Source: JAHRVQ01 sp964548025 (GTDB lineage: Bacteria; Pseudomonadota; Gammaproteobacteria; Pseudomonadales; Azotimanducaceae). Taken from it: a stretch of DNA of 14,591 nucleotides. A program made the position numbers and the translations under genes. Positions 14,352-14,591 of the stretch are shown here, piece by piece. The notes beneath the pieces are model-generated. The model was not told where the DNA came from, searched no databases, and saw only the letters and a program-made list of their open reading frames with translations. Where the stretch lies: positions 1 through 14,591 of the forward strand of contig CAZJRI010000136.1 of the NCBI GenBank assembly GCA_964548025.1, read 5' to 3'. How positions within the stretch are numbered: the first letter of the stretch is position 1; each line of letters opens with the position of its first letter.

Positions 14352-14430
14352 GATCAGATTTGCGAACTTAAATCGCTACTAGCGTCCTGAGGGAGTTCCA
14401 AAAGAATGTAACAAGGGAGGCTAGAGAAAT

Positions 14431-14450
14431 AACTCTTGAATTGAAGAGTT
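14431..14450 (+). repeat. Inverted repeat spanning the 16S 5' end
   Basis: AACTCTT (14431-14437) in the leader is a perfect complement of AAGAGTT (14444-14450), the E. coli-numbered bases 7-13 of 16S rRNA, with a 6-nt loop covering the mature 5' end. It would compete with the native 5' helices of 16S until the leader is cut. Confidence 0.6.
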
Positions 14451-14591
14451 TGATCATGGCTCAGATTGAACGTTGGCGGCAGGCCTTAAACATGCAAGTC
14501 GAACGGTAACAGCGGAGCTTGCTCCGGCTGACGAGTGGCGGACGGGTGAGTAACGCGTAGGAATCTACCCAGTAGCGGGGGATAGCCCGGG
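14438..14591 (+). rRNA. rrs: 16S ribosomal RNA, 5' end (continues beyond window)
   Basis: The sequence from GAATTGAAGAGTTTGATC onward aligns base for base with E. coli 16S position 1 onward. It includes the universal 27F region, GGCGGCAGGCC, ATGCAAGTCGAACGGTAAC and GACGAGTGGCGGACGGGTGAGTAA, the last read here by its GTGGCGGACGGGTGAG core. The variable helix 6 is a short CGGAGC-TTG-CTCCG stem. The mature 5' end is placed at 14438 by analogy. About 154 nt of roughly 1,500 are in the window. The type is gammaproteobacterial, with TTAAACATG where most relatives have TAACACATG. Confidence 0.98.

Overview
The window is a chromosomal housekeeping segment of a gammaproteobacterium. Three things point there. 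The rRNA promoter and boxA read almost like those of E. coli. The first 154 bases of a 16S rRNA gene are of gammaproteobacterial type. The gene neighbourhoods (bamD | rluD-pgeF; pilS-pilR-fimT; ilvB-ilvH-pssA; msrP-msrQ) are arranged as in Pseudomonas-like and related lineages. Genus cannot be named from this sequence. No mobile element, CRISPR array, tRNA or phage gene is visible.

Bases 1-2490 hold type IV pilus genes. The 3' part of pilY1 enters from the left on the + strand, followed by a small secreted protein in the position of pilY2. They run head-on into fimT, a minor pilin gene on the - strand, and the two stop codons share the four bases CTAG. Bases 2605-6454 continue on the - strand. 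Read in the direction of transcription the order is bamD (outer-membrane assembly lipoprotein), pilS (sensor kinase), pilR (sigma-54 activator), then fimT. Spacing is only 7-9 nt between the first three, so they probably form one operon.

Bases 6575-8275 carry rluD and pgeF, divergent from bamD and 3 nt apart. A small secreted DUF4124 protein converges on them (8289-8768). A roughly 226-nt non-coding stretch follows, with a TTGACA promoter candidate and a rival short leader ORF. It precedes the acetolactate synthase operon: ilvB (TTG start), ilvH with ATGA coupling, then pssA for phosphatidylserine synthesis. No ilvC lies between ilvH and pssA. Next come msrP and msrQ, the periplasmic methionine-sulfoxide repair pair.

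The last 800 bases are the front end of an rRNA operon: a P1-type promoter, two tandem hairpins at the start of the transcript, a boxB-like hairpin and boxA, two compact branched RNA folds, and the 5' end of the 16S gene. The richest non-coding structure in the window is this leader. I do not see a new multi-gene system. The most worthwhile second looks are the rRNA leader folds, the inverted minor-pilin arrangement with a poorly conserved PilY2-position protein, and the ilvB upstream region.
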